A stretch of 5,614 nucleotides of DNA, taken from the NCBI GenBank assembly GCA_052387335.1, contig JBQTJH010000227.1, positions 1 through 5,614 of the forward strand, given 5' to 3'. The position numbers were made by a program, and so were the translations under genes. This DNA is from Panacagrimonas sp052387335. Lineage in GTDB: Bacteria; Pseudomonadota; Gammaproteobacteria; Nevskiales; Nevskiaceae. Below, one piece after another: positions 5,588-5,614 of this stretch (within the stretch, counting starts at the first letter, position 1; every line of letters begins with the position of its first letter). The notes below the pieces were generated by a model. The model saw only the letters and a list, made by a program, of their open reading frames with translations. It was not told where the DNA came from and did not search any database.

Positions 5588-5614
5588 GCTTGGCCAACAC
5601 CGCCATGGTGATGC
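5583..5614 (-). CDS. C-terminal end of a convergent gene (partial, tentative)
   Basis: On the minus strand the frame ending with TGA at 5583-5585 is open to the window edge and encodes ITMAVLAKP as its last nine residues. This small, hydrophobic, strand-like ending followed by a basic residue and proline would fit the last beta strand of many soluble enzymes, class I methyltransferases among them, but nine residues cannot identify a family. If real, only 5 bp separate its stop from that of rlmA. Confidence 0.35.
   Translation of the reverse strand, partial: ITMAVLAKP

Overview
The window is GC-rich DNA. Its gene content points to a gammaproteobacterium: it has an RlmA(I)-type 23S rRNA methyltransferase, a HopJ-family protein, a Nudix-type (type I) IPP isomerase and a small HNH-family protein. 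The protein sequences look most like the Nevskiales/Xanthomonadales part of that class, but this is an impression from reading and no search was run. No RNA gene, CRISPR array or intact mobile element is visible.

Left edge (1-204): this is probably the worn end of an integrative element. Several copies of a GTTACCCCCAA-like motif, in both orientations, lead directly into an ATG. That ATG opens the first 25 or so codons of a P4-type tyrosine integrase (Arm-DNA-binding/DUF4102 start), and the homology then stops. On the minus strand, facing this remnant, lie a HopJ-family gene (205-579) and, upstream of it, a gene for an exported protein of unknown function (605-1339). The two are 25 bp apart and probably share a transcript.

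Centre and right (1578-5577): a 238-bp divergent intergenic region carries a perfect 6-bp inverted repeat (1524-1541). It is followed by a tightly packed plus-strand cluster: idi (isopentenyl-diphosphate isomerase), a MenA/UbiA-like membrane prenyltransferase, a COG2907-like FAD oxidoreductase, a small HNH-family protein and rlmA. Two junctions are one-base TGATG stop/start overlaps and the other two gaps are 11 and 4 bp. Only idi has a strong Shine-Dalgarno sequence, so the cluster looks like one translationally coupled operon. The first three genes suggest a prenyl-lipid or prenylated-aromatic pathway: Idi sets the IPP/DMAPP balance for prenyl-diphosphate synthesis, the membrane enzyme attaches a prenyl chain to an acceptor, and the flavoprotein may oxidise the product or the chain. 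The acceptor and final product cannot be read from the window. The HNH gene and rlmA (ribosome modification) may simply share the transcript.

Right edge (5571-5614): a short 6-bp-stem hairpin contains both the rlmA stop codon and the stop codon of a convergent minus-strand frame that runs out of the window.

The parts most worth a second look are the prenyltransferase/flavoprotein cluster of unknown product, the integrase remnant with its repeat cluster, and two family members with altered motifs: the HNH protein appears to lack the central Asn, and RlmA has an unusual methyltransferase motif IV.
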